A stretch of 33,321 nt of DNA from Deltaproteobacteria bacterium (GTDB lineage: Bacteria > Desulfobacterota > Desulfobaccia > Desulfobaccales > 0-14-0-80-60-11). The position numbers and the translations under genes are program-made. The stretch's first letter is position 1. Each line of letters begins with the position of its first letter. This document shows positions 26,076 to 33,321 of the stretch, one piece after another. The notes under the pieces were generated by a model. The model was not told the origin of the DNA. It saw only the letters and a list, made by a program, of their open reading frames with translations, and ran no database searches. Location of the stretch: NCBI GenBank assembly GCA_021813445.1, contig JAKAKP010000025.1, forward strand, positions 1 to 33,321, written 5' to 3'.

Positions 26076-26660
26076 CTATTGATTAGGGTTCGGGACCACG
26101 CAATAGCCCGATTCACTCCCTTGATAGCAGGGCTGATAGTAGGTGCCCTGGTCGTAATAATAAGTCTGGTTGTTCACCACCAGCGGTTGCGCCGAGGAGG
26201 ATAGGGCGCCCACCACCGCACCCACGGCCAGACCCGCGGCCGCACCCGCGGCCACACCGCCCCAGCCGGGACCGTAGTATGGTCCCCAACCGCCGCCGCC
26301 GTAAACGTTGACGTTTTTGTTGTAGTTATAGTTGTTGTGATAGGGGGGATGCGGACCAGGCCCGGGGTGAGGGCCGGGACCGGGACCCGGGTGGGGGCCA
26401 GGGCCGGGCTGGGGTTTGGGGCCAGGGGCCGGATGCGGACCCGGTCCCGGCGCCGGGCCGGGATGGTAGCCGCCCGCGTAATGCGGTTGCGGCTTGAAGC
26501 TGCCGCCGCCAAAGCCACCGCCGCCATAATGGCCTCCACCGCCGCCGGCATGGCCGCCGCCGCCCCGGGCTTCAGCCGCCTGGGGGAGGAAGGGAAAGCC
26601 CACCAATAACAGGGCCACTAAAACTGCCGCCAGCAAGCGGGGGAATTGCGCAAGCCTCAT
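26076..26660 (-). CDS. Secreted Gly/Pro/His-rich protein with glycine-zipper segment
   Basis: 194 residues, exported by a Sec-type signal (1-31, VALLLVGFPFLPQAAEA). The mature protein has a Gly/His-rich stretch (GGGGHAGGGGGHYGGGG), then PHPGPGP-type repeats from about residue 65 to 105. An Asn/Tyr-rich segment follows (YHNNYNYNKNVNVYGGGG), then a Gly/Ala zipper-like hydrophobic helix (GVAAGAAAGLAVGAVVGAL) and a Tyr/Cys C-terminus (YYYDQGTYYQPCYQ ... CVVPNP). The low-complexity part may bind metals through its histidines. The C-terminal pattern recurs in small outer-membrane or surface proteins of Proteobacteria. Its ATG overlaps the stop of the DUF2092-like gene (ATGA), so the two are translated together and probably function together. 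Confidence 0.8.
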   Translation of the reverse strand: MRLAQFPRLLAAVLVALLLVGFPFLPQAAEARGGGGHAGGGGGHYGGGGFGGGSFKPQPHYAGGYHPGPAPGPGPHPAPGPKPQPGPGPHPGPGPGPHPGPGPHPPYHNNYNYNKNVNVYGGGGWGPYYGPGWGGVAAGAAAGLAVGAVVGALSSSAQPLVVNNQTYYYDQGTYYQPCYQGSESGYCVVPNPNQ

Positions 26661-27511
26661 GACGCACCTCCCTTCTTTTTCGGCTTCACCTTTTTGGGCG
26701 CCGGGGTGGTGCTGCTGTGCACCGGCATAAATTTGATCTTTTGCGCCCCCTCAGGCGGCACAAAGGTGAAAAGATTTTCCGCAAAGGCGGGAGCAAAATT
26801 CCAATCGGAAAGATATGCGGTCCATTGGGGCGAACCGGGTTCATTCTTCCTGGTGACCACTATCTTCCGCAACACCGGCTTATCGCCGACTTCGATCCAG
26901 AGTTGAAAGAGCCTGTCTTTCCGGTCAAAAGCCAGATGATGACAGGAGACGCCCCGCACCACGTGGCGTCCCACATACAGGGCATGGGCCATCCTCTCCA
27001 GGGCGTGCCTACAGAGTTTGGCGCTGCCCAACTCCGCCAGCCCCACCCGCAACCCATATTCTTTATAGGCCTTGTCCAGGGCCCCGTCGATGTCGCCAGG
27101 GACGTCGATGGTGGCATAATGATTCTGATATTTGTCATAAAGGGTGAGGGTCTTGCCGTCGAAGACGAGTTCTTTGCTCTCCAGGTCGCCGTCTCCATCT
27201 ATCTTGAGATGGTCGGGACGCTGGAAGAAAGCCGCCACCTCCATGCCGAACTGCAGCTTCTTGCCGCCGGCATAGACCCGGTCGTTGGTAACCTCGGCCT
27301 TGAAAGAGAATTTCGGCTGCTTCTTGAGAAATTCGCAACTCTGCTGGATTATGGCCTTCGGGTCAGGGATCGCTTCCTTTACGGCCTGGGCACCCGGGGC
27401 CGCAGCCTGGGGGGGCTGGGGCGGCGCCTTTTCCTGCCCGAAACCGGCCCCTGGGGCCATCAGGAGGATGACCGCCAGCAGGCCCGGTATCCAGAAAATC
27501 CTTTTGCTCAT
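26657..27511 (-). CDS. DUF2092-like periplasmic protein
   Basis: 284 residues from the ATG at 27509-27511 (SD GGGAGGAAAG just before it). The signal peptide covers about 1-25 (IFWIPGLLAVILLMAPGAG). The mature part opens with a Pro/Ala linker. It continues with a LolA/LppX-like pattern of alternating strands: FSFKAEVTNDRVYAGGKKLQ, FFQRPDHLKIDGDGD, LVFDGKTLTLYDKYQNHYAT, and finally WNFAPAFAENLFTFVPPEGA. This matches the DUF2092 (predicted periplasmic) family. LolA-like folds bind lipids or lipoproteins; whether this one does is unknown. The C-terminal tail is very basic (KKVKPKKKGG). It is coupled by ATGA overlap to the Gly/His/Pro-rich secreted protein downstream. Confidence 0.82.
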   Translation of the reverse strand: MSKRIFWIPGLLAVILLMAPGAGFGQEKAPPQPPQAAAPGAQAVKEAIPDPKAIIQQSCEFLKKQPKFSFKAEVTNDRVYAGGKKLQFGMEVAAFFQRPDHLKIDGDGDLESKELVFDGKTLTLYDKYQNHYATIDVPGDIDGALDKAYKEYGLRVGLAELGSAKLCRHALERMAHALYVGRHVVRGVSCHHLAFDRKDRLFQLWIEVGDKPVLRKIVVTRKNEPGSPQWTAYLSDWNFAPAFAENLFTFVPPEGAQKIKFMPVHSSTTPAPKKVKPKKKGGAS

Positions 27512-27792
27512 TTCTTTCCTCCCTTGCCTTAACACAGATCAAAAGTGATAACCTACGTTTCGGGAAAGTTGGTTATTGCCTAAAGAAATATGTCATTTTC
27601 TTAAAAAAGAAAATCGATGCCGGCTACTTTTGGACTTTCATATTTGCCGTCCAGTCTAACACCATTTTGGGAGAATGCGGTAAGGGTTATTTTGAGGCGA
27701 ACTGTCCTTTTCGCCCGCTTATTCCCCATTGACCCCGGAAACAAATTTGTGATACTTTGGTCGAATCGCCTTCAGGAGGAATACAAGATTTC

Positions 27793-29094
27793 ATGATCCG
27801 CGATATTGAAAACGAAACCATGCCTCGGGAGGACCTCCGGGCCTTGCAGCTCCAGCGCCTGCAGGCCATCGTGGAACGGGTATACCATCTGGTGCCTTTC
27901 TACCGCCGCCGCCTGGATGAAGCCGGGGTCAAACCCGAAGACATCCGTACCCTGGACGATTTGAAAAGGCTGCCCTTTACCACCAAGCAGGACATCCGGG
28001 ACAACTACCCCTTCGGCCTCTTCGCCGCGCCCATGGACCAGATCGTCCGGCTCCACGCCTCCTCCGGCACCACCGGCAAGCCCACCCCCGTGGCCTATAC
28101 CCAGCGGGACCTGGACACCTGGGCCGAGCTCATGGCCCGGACCATCGCCTGCGCCGGCGCCCACCGGGGGGACATCGTCCATATCGGTTACGGCTACGGC
28201 CTCTTCACCGGCGGCCTGGGATTCCATTATGGCGCCGAGCGCCTGGGGGCCGCGGTCATCCCGGTGTCGGGAGGCCAGACCCGCCGCCAGGTCATGCTTA
28301 TCCAGGATTTTTGTCCCACCGTGCTCTGCTGCACCCCCTCATTTGCCCTCTACCTGGCCGAAGTGGCCCAGGAAATGGGAGTGAACTTCAAAGACACCAA
28401 GTTGCGGGTGGGTATCTTTGGCGCCGAGCCCTGGAGCGAAGCCATGCGCCAGGAGATCGAAAACCGCCTGGCCCTTGACGCCCTGGACATCTACGGCCTC
28501 TCGGAAATCATCGGCCCCGGGGTAGCGGTGGAGTGCATCGAAGCCAAGAAGGGCCTGCACCTGTTTGAAGACCATTTTCTCCCGGAGATCATCAATCCCC
28601 AGACCCTGGAGCCCGTGGCCCCCGGCGAAACCGGGGAATTGGTCATCACCCCCCTCACTAAAGAGGCCTTCCCCCTGTTGCGCTACCGCACCCGGGACGT
28701 CACCTCCCTGGATTACGCCCCTTGCACCTGCGGCCGCACCATCGCCCGCATGCAGCGCATCCGGGGCCGCTCCGACGACATGCTCATCATCCGCGGGGTG
28801 AACGTCTTCCCCTCCCAGATCGAGTCCGTGCTCGTGGAGACGCCGGGGGTGGCGCCCCACTACCAGCTCATCGTTGACCGGGAAGGTCAGTTGGACACCC
28901 TGGAAGTGCTCGTGGAAGTCGATGAAGGGATGTTCTCCGATGAGGTTAAGAAGATGGAGGCCCTGGCCAAGAACATCCAGCGCCAGATCAAGGACTATTT
29001 CACCGTCTCCGTCAAGGTAAAGCTGGTGGAGCCCCGGACCATCCCCCGGAGCGAAGGCAAGGCCCAGCGGGTCATTGACAAGCGGAAGATTTAG
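27793..29094 (+). CDS. paaK: Phenylacetate-CoA ligase
   Basis: ATP-dependent formation of aryl-acetyl-CoA (phenylacetate or indoleacetate type acids), EC 6.2.1.30 family. 433 residues is the normal length. The start is ATG 27793, after AGGAGGAA; an in-frame extension of 12 codons carries no SD. The phosphate loop SSGTTGKPT is at about 90-98. [17 protein letters not shown] and [10 protein letters not shown] are the A5 and A7 motifs. [21 protein letters not shown] is the hinge, and the C-terminal lysine region reads [14 protein letters not shown]. In anaerobes this gene is commonly found with ACT and Liv genes and works after 2-keto-acid oxidoreductases in aromatic amino-acid breakdown; no oxidoreductase is in view here. 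Confidence 0.93.
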   Translation: MIRDIENETMPREDLRALQLQRLQAIVERVYHLVPFYRRRLDEAGVKPEDIRTLDDLKRLPFTTKQDIRDNYPFGLFAAPMDQIVRLHASSGTTGKPTPVAYTQRDLDTWAELMARTIACAGAHRGDIVHIGYGYGLFTGGLGFHYGAERLGAAVIPVSGGQTRRQVMLIQDFCPTVLCCTPSFALYLAEVAQEMGVNFKDTKLRVGIFGAEPWSEAMRQEIENRLALDALDIYGLSEIIGPGVAVECIEAKKGLHLFEDHFLPEIINPQTLEPVAPGETGELVITPLTKEAFPLLRYRTRDVTSLDYAPCTCGRTIARMQRIRGRSDDMLIIRGVNVFPSQIESVLVETPGVAPHYQLIVDREGQLDTLEVLVEVDEGMFSDEVKKMEALAKNIQRQIKDYFTVSVKVKLVEPRTIPRSEGKAQRVIDKRKI

Positions 29095-29342
29095 GGGACA
29101 GGGGCCAGGGATCAGGGGTCAGTAAAAAAAAGAATTCCAACCTTGTTCCCGGCTTTGCTTAGAAACGGTTTGCAAGCCAAGCCGATTGGGATTCCACTTT
29201 ATCCCCAAGAGCAACCCGGGAACGGGCAAAAATCATTACCCCCCTTTTCTAAAGGGGGACTTAAAGACCCACGGTTTCGACAAAGTTCTTAATTGACCGC
29301 GGGCTTACTTGATCAAATCATTATTCAAATTAGGTGGATAAC
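29095..29342. repeat. Repeat-rich gap between paaK and the MBL-fold gene
   Basis: 248 bp made mostly of repeats. It contains short near-repeats (GGGACAGG, GGCCAGGG, ATCAGGGG), an imperfect inverted repeat whose best part is GTTCCCGG/CCGGGAAC (29145-29152, 29216-29223), and a tight hairpin of 8-bp arms at 29240-29247 and 29251-29258. This suggests decaying dispersed elements that may break the operon here. Confidence 0.6.
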
Positions 29343-30278
29343 TTGAAAAAATTAGCAATTCTGGGATTCGCGTTTCTCCTGTTGTTTCTCTCGCACCGCC
29401 CAGCGAACGCAGCCATGGGGCTGCAAAAAATTTCTGACTCCGTCTACGCATATGCGGATACCAAAGCCGCGTCGCCGCAAAACAGTTTTGGCGCCAATGC
29501 CGGCATCATCATCGGCCAGGACTTCATTGTGGCCGTGGACTCCCTGATCTCCGCCCATGAAGCCCAGCGGTTCATTAAGGATATCCGGAAAATCTCCAAG
29601 AAACCCATCAGGTTTCTGATCAATACCCACTACCACCTGGATCACTCCTTGGGGAACTCGGAATTCGCCAAACTGGGCGCGGTCATCATCTCCCAGGAAA
29701 ACGACAAGGAGAACATGCAGAAGGCCGGGGCGGGCATGCTGCAATACGCCAGGCAAAGCGGCCTCACCGACAAAGACCTGCAAGGCACCAAGATCACCTA
29801 TCCCACCCTGACCTTCAAGGATCGGCTCACCCTGGATCTGGGGAACAATAAGAAGGTCGAGATCCTCTATCTGGGTCCGGCCCACACCAGCGGCAGCGCC
29901 GTGGTCTATGTGCCCCAGGAGAAGGTGTTGTTCACCGGGGACCTGCTGTTCACCGCGTTTCACCCCTTTCTCGGAGAGGCCGATATTGCGGGATGGGTCA
30001 AGGCCCTGAATCAGTTGCAGACCATGGAGGTGGATAAATTTATCCCCGGACATGGTCCGGTCTCCACGAAAAAGGACCTGGCCGATTTGCAGAGTTATTT
30101 GCTGCTCTTCGACCGGAAGGCCAAGGAGCTGACGGCCAAGTCCCATGATCTTAATTTCATCGTCGCGGAGATGAAAAAAGCCTTACCGCACCGGCCGCAA
30201 CTCGACCGGCTCATTGCCCAAAATATTCAAATGAAATACTTGCCCAAAGGCAAGCAGTCACAGGCTCAGGCTAAATAA
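29343..30278 (+). CDS. Exported metallo-beta-lactamase-fold hydrolase
   Basis: 311 residues. Start taken as TTG 29343, with AGGTGGA directly upstream; GTG 29334 is the alternative but has no SD. The signal peptide covers 1-24 (KKLAILGFAFLLLFLSHRPA, cleaved near ANA). The complete metal set is visible: H96, H98, D100 and H101 (THYHLDHS), H181 (GPAHTSG), D200 (FTGDLLF) and H237 (IPGHGPV). It therefore should bind two metal ions and hydrolyse an unknown substrate in the periplasm; it belongs to the glyoxalase II/SoxH-like side of the superfamily rather than the true beta-lactamases. It stands between paaK and the ACT gene (25 bp upstream), which is not the usual order of that cluster. Confidence 0.88.
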   Translation: MKKLAILGFAFLLLFLSHRPANAAMGLQKISDSVYAYADTKAASPQNSFGANAGIIIGQDFIVAVDSLISAHEAQRFIKDIRKISKKPIRFLINTHYHLDHSLGNSEFAKLGAVIISQENDKENMQKAGAGMLQYARQSGLTDKDLQGTKITYPTLTFKDRLTLDLGNNKKVEILYLGPAHTSGSAVVYVPQEKVLFTGDLLFTAFHPFLGEADIAGWVKALNQLQTMEVDKFIPGHGPVSTKKDLADLQSYLLLFDRKAKELTAKSHDLNFIVAEMKKALPHRPQLDRLIAQNIQMKYLPKGKQSQAQAK

Positions 30279-30303
30279 AACAAATAATTAAGGGGAGAAC
30301 CCC

Positions 30304-30735
30304 ATGAAGGTTGAGCAGATCTCGGTTTTTCTGGAGAACAAGGCGGGCCGCTTGGCCGAAGTCACCCGGGTCCTGGGGGAAGGGGGCATCAACATCCGGG
30401 CCCTGTCCCTGGCCGACACCACGGATTTCGGTATCCTCAGGCTGATCGTGGACCAATACGACAAGGCCCGGGAACTCTTGAAGCAAAAAGGTTTCACCGT
30501 CGGCAAAACCGAAGTGGTGGCCGTGGAGGTCCCCGACCGTCCCGGCGGCCTGGGGCTGGTCCTCCAGATCCTGGCCCAAGCCGGGATCAACGTGGAATAC
30601 ATGTATGCGTTCGTGCAGCACAGCGGCATGAACGCGGTGATCATCTTCCGGTTTGACAACCTGGACGACGCCATCACCATCCTCCAAAAAGAGGGCATCC
30701 ATATCTATAAAGGCGAGGAGGTTTATCGCCTGTAA
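30304..30735 (+). CDS. Tandem ACT-domain amino-acid-binding protein
   Basis: 143 residues made of two ACT domains (about 1-70 and 72-143) with no catalytic part. [20 protein letters not shown], then [16 protein letters not shown], shows the ligand-binding turn of the first; [20 protein letters not shown] and INVEYMYAF that of the second. Stand-alone tandem ACT proteins of this kind are regularly found next to phenylacetate-CoA ligase and branched-chain amino-acid transport genes in Desulfobacterota, and are thought to sense amino acids for that cluster. The ATG follows AAGGGGAGA. It is 25 bp after the MBL-fold gene, so both are probably in one transcript. Confidence 0.92.
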   Translation: MKVEQISVFLENKAGRLAEVTRVLGEGGINIRALSLADTTDFGILRLIVDQYDKARELLKQKGFTVGKTEVVAVEVPDRPGGLGLVLQILAQAGINVEYMYAFVQHSGMNAVIIFRFDNLDDAITILQKEGIHIYKGEEVYRL

Positions 30736-30849
30736 CCAATTGGGGGCAGGGTTCGAGGGCCGGGCGCGGTTTCACGCCCTCCGGTAATGACTCGAATCGT
30801 CTCCCGCGGCCAGGGAAAACGTTGACAAAACCCCGGGGGGGTCCGGGGC

Positions 30850-30879
30850 TTGAGCAATATTATTGGAGCGGCATAATAT
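30850..30879 (+). promoter_or_regulatory. Candidate promoter of the liv genes
   Basis: TTGAGC (30850-30855) and TAATAT (30874-30879) lie 18 bases apart, 18 bases before the livK start. A perfect TTGACA at 30822-30827 has no fitting -10. Confidence 0.4.
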
Positions 30880-30897
30880 CAGGCCAGGGAGGAAAGG

Positions 30898-32058
30898 ATG
30901 AGAAGCAGAGGGATCGCGGCAATCTTGATTTTCTTACTGGGTGTCATGCTGTTCACGGCCGGCTGCGCCAAAGGCCCGGAAACGGAGCCTTACGTGGTGG
31001 GCGGCATCTTCTCCGTCACCGGTCCGGCCTCCTATCTGGGGGAGCCCGAGCGCAACACCATGGACATGCTGGCTGAAGCCATCAACGCCAAAGGCGGCAT
31101 CAAGGGCCATCCCCTGAAAGTGGTGATTTACGACGATGAGGGCGACGTCACCAAGGCCCGCCTCCATGCCGAGAAACTGATCACCAAGGACGGGGCCATC
31201 GCCATCATCGGCCCCAGCATAACTCCATCCTCCATGGCGGTGTTGGAGATTACCCAAAAGGCCAAGATGCCCCTGATTTCCTGCGCCGCGGCCGCGGGTA
31301 TCACCGCCCCGGCCAAAGACCGCTTATGGACCTTTAAGACCGCCCAAACGGATCAGATGGCGGTGGAACGGATATACCAATACTGCAAGAAGCACGGCAT
31401 CTCCAAGGTGGCCCTCCTCACGGTGTCCTCCGCCTTTGGGGTGGCGGGCAAGGGTCAACTGCTGGCCCAGGCCCCCCAATACGGCATGGAAGTGGTGGGT
31501 CAAGAAGTCTTCGGGGATAAGGACACCGATATGACCCCCCAGCTCACCAAGATCCGCAGCCTCCCGGCCCAGGCAGTGATCTGCTGGGGCGTCGGCCCCG
31601 CACCGGCCCTGGTGGCCAAGAACATGAAACAGTTGGGCTTTACCATCCCTCTGATCCAGAGCCATGGCGCCGCTTCCCAGAAGTTCATCGAACTGGCGGG
31701 CGATGCGGGTGACGGCATCATTCTGCCCGCGGGCAAGCTCGCGATCTATGCCCAACTGCCCGACTCCGACCCCCAGAAAGCGGTCTGCAAAGAGTACGCG
31801 GAAAAGTACCAGACCAAATTCAAGAAACCGGTCTCCAGCTTCGGGGGCTATGCCTACGACGCCATGCAAATGCTGACCAAGGTCCTGGCCCAGGCCGGCA
31901 AAAACAAAGAGAAGATCCGCAGCGGCCTCGAAAACACCAAGAATTATGTGGGCGTCAGCGGCGTCTTCAACATGAGCCCGGAAGACCACAACGGTCTGAC
32001 ACCGGCAGCCTTCGTGATGGTGAAGATCGAGAAGGGTCATTTTAAATTGATCGATTGA
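30898..32058 (+). CDS. livK: Branched-chain amino-acid ABC transporter substrate-binding lipoprotein
   Basis: Periplasmic type I binding protein that delivers branched-chain or aromatic amino acids, or related acids, to LivHMGF. 386 residues; start ATG with GGGAGGAAAGG. The N-terminus is a lipoprotein signal ending FTAGC (Cys23), so it is membrane-tethered, as often in Desulfobacterota. The mature sequence shows YVVGGIFSVTGPASYLGEPE, EAINAKGGIKGHPLKVVIYD, IGPSITPSSMAVLEI and the C-terminal FGGYAYDAMQMLTKVL, all standard. The ligand cannot be predicted by eye. A hairpin lies after the gene, before livH, which may give more binding protein than permease. Confidence 0.92.
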   Translation: MRSRGIAAILIFLLGVMLFTAGCAKGPETEPYVVGGIFSVTGPASYLGEPERNTMDMLAEAINAKGGIKGHPLKVVIYDDEGDVTKARLHAEKLITKDGAIAIIGPSITPSSMAVLEITQKAKMPLISCAAAAGITAPAKDRLWTFKTAQTDQMAVERIYQYCKKHGISKVALLTVSSAFGVAGKGQLLAQAPQYGMEVVGQEVFGDKDTDMTPQLTKIRSLPAQAVICWGVGPAPALVAKNMKQLGFTIPLIQSHGAASQKFIELAGDAGDGIILPAGKLAIYAQLPDSDPQKAVCKEYAEKYQTKFKKPVSSFGGYAYDAMQMLTKVLAQAGKNKEKIRSGLENTKNYVGVSGVFNMSPEDHNGLTPAAFVMVKIEKGHFKLID

Positions 32059-32067
32059 TGGTTTTTG

Positions 32068-32164
32068 GTTTTCTGTTTCCTGTCCCGGCGGTGAGCCTGT
32101 TATTCTCCTGAATCAGGCTCACCCCGGGCCACCGGCAATGTGAGCGTCACTAGAAACAGAAAAC
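32068..32164. repeat. Nested inverted repeats between livK and livH
   Basis: Outer 12-bp arms (32068-32079 and 32153-32164) read GTTTTCTGTTTC and its exact complement. Inside them a 10-bp stem (32090-32099, 32114-32123) has a 14-nt loop. The right outer arm runs into ACAGAAAAC-type direct repeats up to the livH start. Likely a transcript-processing or attenuation structure, or an inserted palindromic element. Confidence 0.8.
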
Positions 32165-32189
32165 AGAAAACGGAAAACAGAAAACTATC

Positions 32190-33056
32190 TTGGAACTAGC
32201 CTCACTCCTGCAATATCTCATCTCCGGCCTCACCAACGGCGCCATCTACGCCCTCATTGCCCTGGGCTTCGTCATTATTTATCACGCCACCACCATCATC
32301 AATTTTGCCCAGGGCGAAATGGTGATGCTGGGGGCCCTGTGCGCCATCACCTTTTATCATCACTACCCTTCCCTGCCCGTGGCCTTCCTGGGAGGCGTGG
32401 CCCTGGTGACCCTGGTGGGTATCCTTTTCGAGCGTCTGGCCCTGCGGCCGGTTAAAGACCCCAATCCCATCACCCTGATTATCATCACCGTGGGCGGCGG
32501 GGTCTTTTTCAAAGGGGTGGCCATGCTCCTCTGGGGCAAAGACGCGTACAGTTTCCCCTCTTTCTCCGGCGACGCGCCTTTCCACCTGGGGGAGGCCACC
32601 TTGCTGCCCCAGAATCTCTGGGTCATAGGCCTCACCGCCGTGGTGCTTCTGGCCCTGGAGGCCTTCTTCCGCCTCACCCTGGTGGGCAAGGCCATGCGGG
32701 CCTGCGCTTACAACCCCCGGGCCGCCCGCCTGGTGGGCATCTCCCAGGGGCGCATGGTGCAGCTCTCCTTTGCCCTCAGCGCCGCGCTGGGCGCGGGCGC
32801 AGGCATCCTCATCGCGCCTTTGACCCTGGGGGTCTACGACATGGGCACCATGTTGGGGCTCAAAGGCTTCTGCGCCGCCATCCTGGGGGGCCTCGGCAGC
32901 AGTTTCGGGGGCGTTTTAGGGGGCCTCATCCTGGGGGTGGCGGAATCCCTGGCCACCGGCCTGGTCTCCTCCGGCTACCGGGATGCGGTGGCCTTCCTCA
33001 TCCTGCTCCTGGTCCTTTTTCTCCGGCCCCAGGGCCTGATCCGGGGCGGAGGATGA
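32190..33056 (+). CDS. livH: Branched-chain amino-acid ABC transporter permease LivH
   Basis: 288-residue integral inner-membrane permease, normal length, with about eight hydrophobic helices. QYLISGLTNGAIYALIALGF and ATTIINFAQGEMVMLGA are the signature N-terminal blocks of LivH. The EAA-like coupling helix region is MRACAYNPRAARLVGI, and LKGFCAAILGGLGSSFGGV is the conserved late loop. It pairs with LivM in the membrane. The start codon is TTG 32190, with no recognisable SD: the sequence before it is the A-rich direct repeat noted above, so initiation may be weak. Its stop overlaps the livM start. Confidence 0.92.
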   Translation: MELASLLQYLISGLTNGAIYALIALGFVIIYHATTIINFAQGEMVMLGALCAITFYHHYPSLPVAFLGGVALVTLVGILFERLALRPVKDPNPITLIIITVGGGVFFKGVAMLLWGKDAYSFPSFSGDAPFHLGEATLLPQNLWVIGLTAVVLLALEAFFRLTLVGKAMRACAYNPRAARLVGISQGRMVQLSFALSAALGAGAGILIAPLTLGVYDMGTMLGLKGFCAAILGGLGSSFGGVLGGLILGVAESLATGLVSSGYRDAVAFLILLLVLFLRPQGLIRGGG

Positions 33057-33321
33057 AACGGCAGCTCTTAAATCCCTGGGTCATATTTGGCGCCGCGGTC
33101 CTGCTGCTGGCGGGGGTGCTAGACAGCGACTATTATTTAACCCTGGTCAACTTCATCGGCATTTTCACCCTGCTGGTGGTGGGCCTCAATCTGCTCATGG
33201 GTTATGCGGGCCAGATCTCCCTGGGCCACGCCGCGTTCTTCGGCCTGGGAGCTTACACCTCGGGGATTCTTACCGCCACTTACGGGGTCAACCCCTGGCT
33301 GGCCATGCTGGCCGGGCTGGT
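33053..33321 (+). CDS. livM: Branched-chain amino-acid ABC transporter permease LivM (5' part)
   Basis: Partial gene: the first 89 codons, running off the window end. The ATG overlaps the livH stop (ATGA) and has GGGGCGGAGG before it, so translation is coupled. The first hydrophobic helix (WVIFGAAVLLLAGVL) is followed by GLNLLMGYAGQISLGHAAFF, which is the LivM signature. The two ATPases, livG and livF, are expected downstream outside the window. Confidence 0.92.
   Translation, partial: MKRQLLNPWVIFGAAVLLLAGVLDSDYYLTLVNFIGIFTLLVVGLNLLMGYAGQISLGHAAFFGLGAYTSGILTATYGVNPWLAMLAGL

Noticed and set aside
30741-30775. GGTTCGAG with flanking GC pairs, resembling a tRNA T-arm
   Set aside because: No acceptor, anticodon or D-arm could be built around it.
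30822-30827. Perfect TTGACA as the -35 of livK
   Set aside because: No -10-like hexamer at 15-19 bases; the sequence there is a G-run.

Overview
The window looks like chromosomal DNA of a GC-rich, Gram-negative, anaerobic-type bacterium, most likely a member of the Desulfobacterota (old Deltaproteobacteria, Desulfobacca- or Syntrophobacter-like). This is an inference: it rests on the PaaK/ACT-domain/Liv-transporter arrangement, the short MetE-like protein, the many exported proteins and the gene style. There is no rRNA or other phylogenetic marker. No tRNA, rRNA, CRISPR array, insertion sequence or phage gene was found. Several genes appear to start at TTG or GTG with a good Shine-Dalgarno sequence (SD).

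Layout. (1) 65-3247: a CusA-type Cu(I)/Ag(I) RND pump, followed by a palindromic repeat, a 64-residue lipoprotein-like gene and a MetE/UroD-fold protein (to 4665). (2) 4866-10824: a signalling block. A four-PAS hybrid histidine kinase, a 132-bp palindromic element, an ErcA-type iron alcohol dehydrogenase and a second hybrid kinase that overlaps it; the two kinases are close paralogues in their kinase-receiver halves. (3) 11013-18599: mostly single + strand genes. An AT-richer secreted glycosidase-like protein, recO, a secreted HEXXH peptidase-like protein, a fatty-acid-hydroxylase-superfamily membrane protein, a DJ-1/PfpI protein, an unknown winged-helix-like protein and an AAA+ ATPase. (4) 18722-22529, - strand: typA/bipA, an exported HAD phosphatase-like protein and a multi-pass membrane protein. 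(5) 22722-25982, + strand: an exported nitroreductase-fold protein and a large Tat-exported metallophosphoesterase. (6) 26076-27511, - strand: a translationally coupled pair, DUF2092-like plus a Gly/Pro/His-rich secreted protein. (7) 27793-33321, + strand: phenylacetate-CoA ligase, an exported metallo-beta-lactamase-fold protein, a tandem ACT protein, and LivK, LivH and the start of LivM.

How the genes may work together. The ErcA-like protein and its two kinases probably form one alcohol/aldehyde-responsive regulatory module, by analogy with ErcA/ErcS of Pseudomonas; neither receiver carries a DNA-binding output, so the response regulator lies elsewhere. The last block fits uptake and CoA activation of aromatic or branched amino-acid products. 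Between genes the window is rich in palindromic, REP/MITE-like DNA: two copies of one 60-bp family (3263 and 16151), a 132-bp nested palindrome (7839), a 96-bp one between convergent genes (18615), and nested inverted repeats between livK and livH. The least explained genes are the winged-helix protein (16289), the AAA+ protein with its own N-terminal domain (17517), the glycosidase-like protein with Gln at the expected nucleophile (11013), and the DUF2092/Gly-rich pair.
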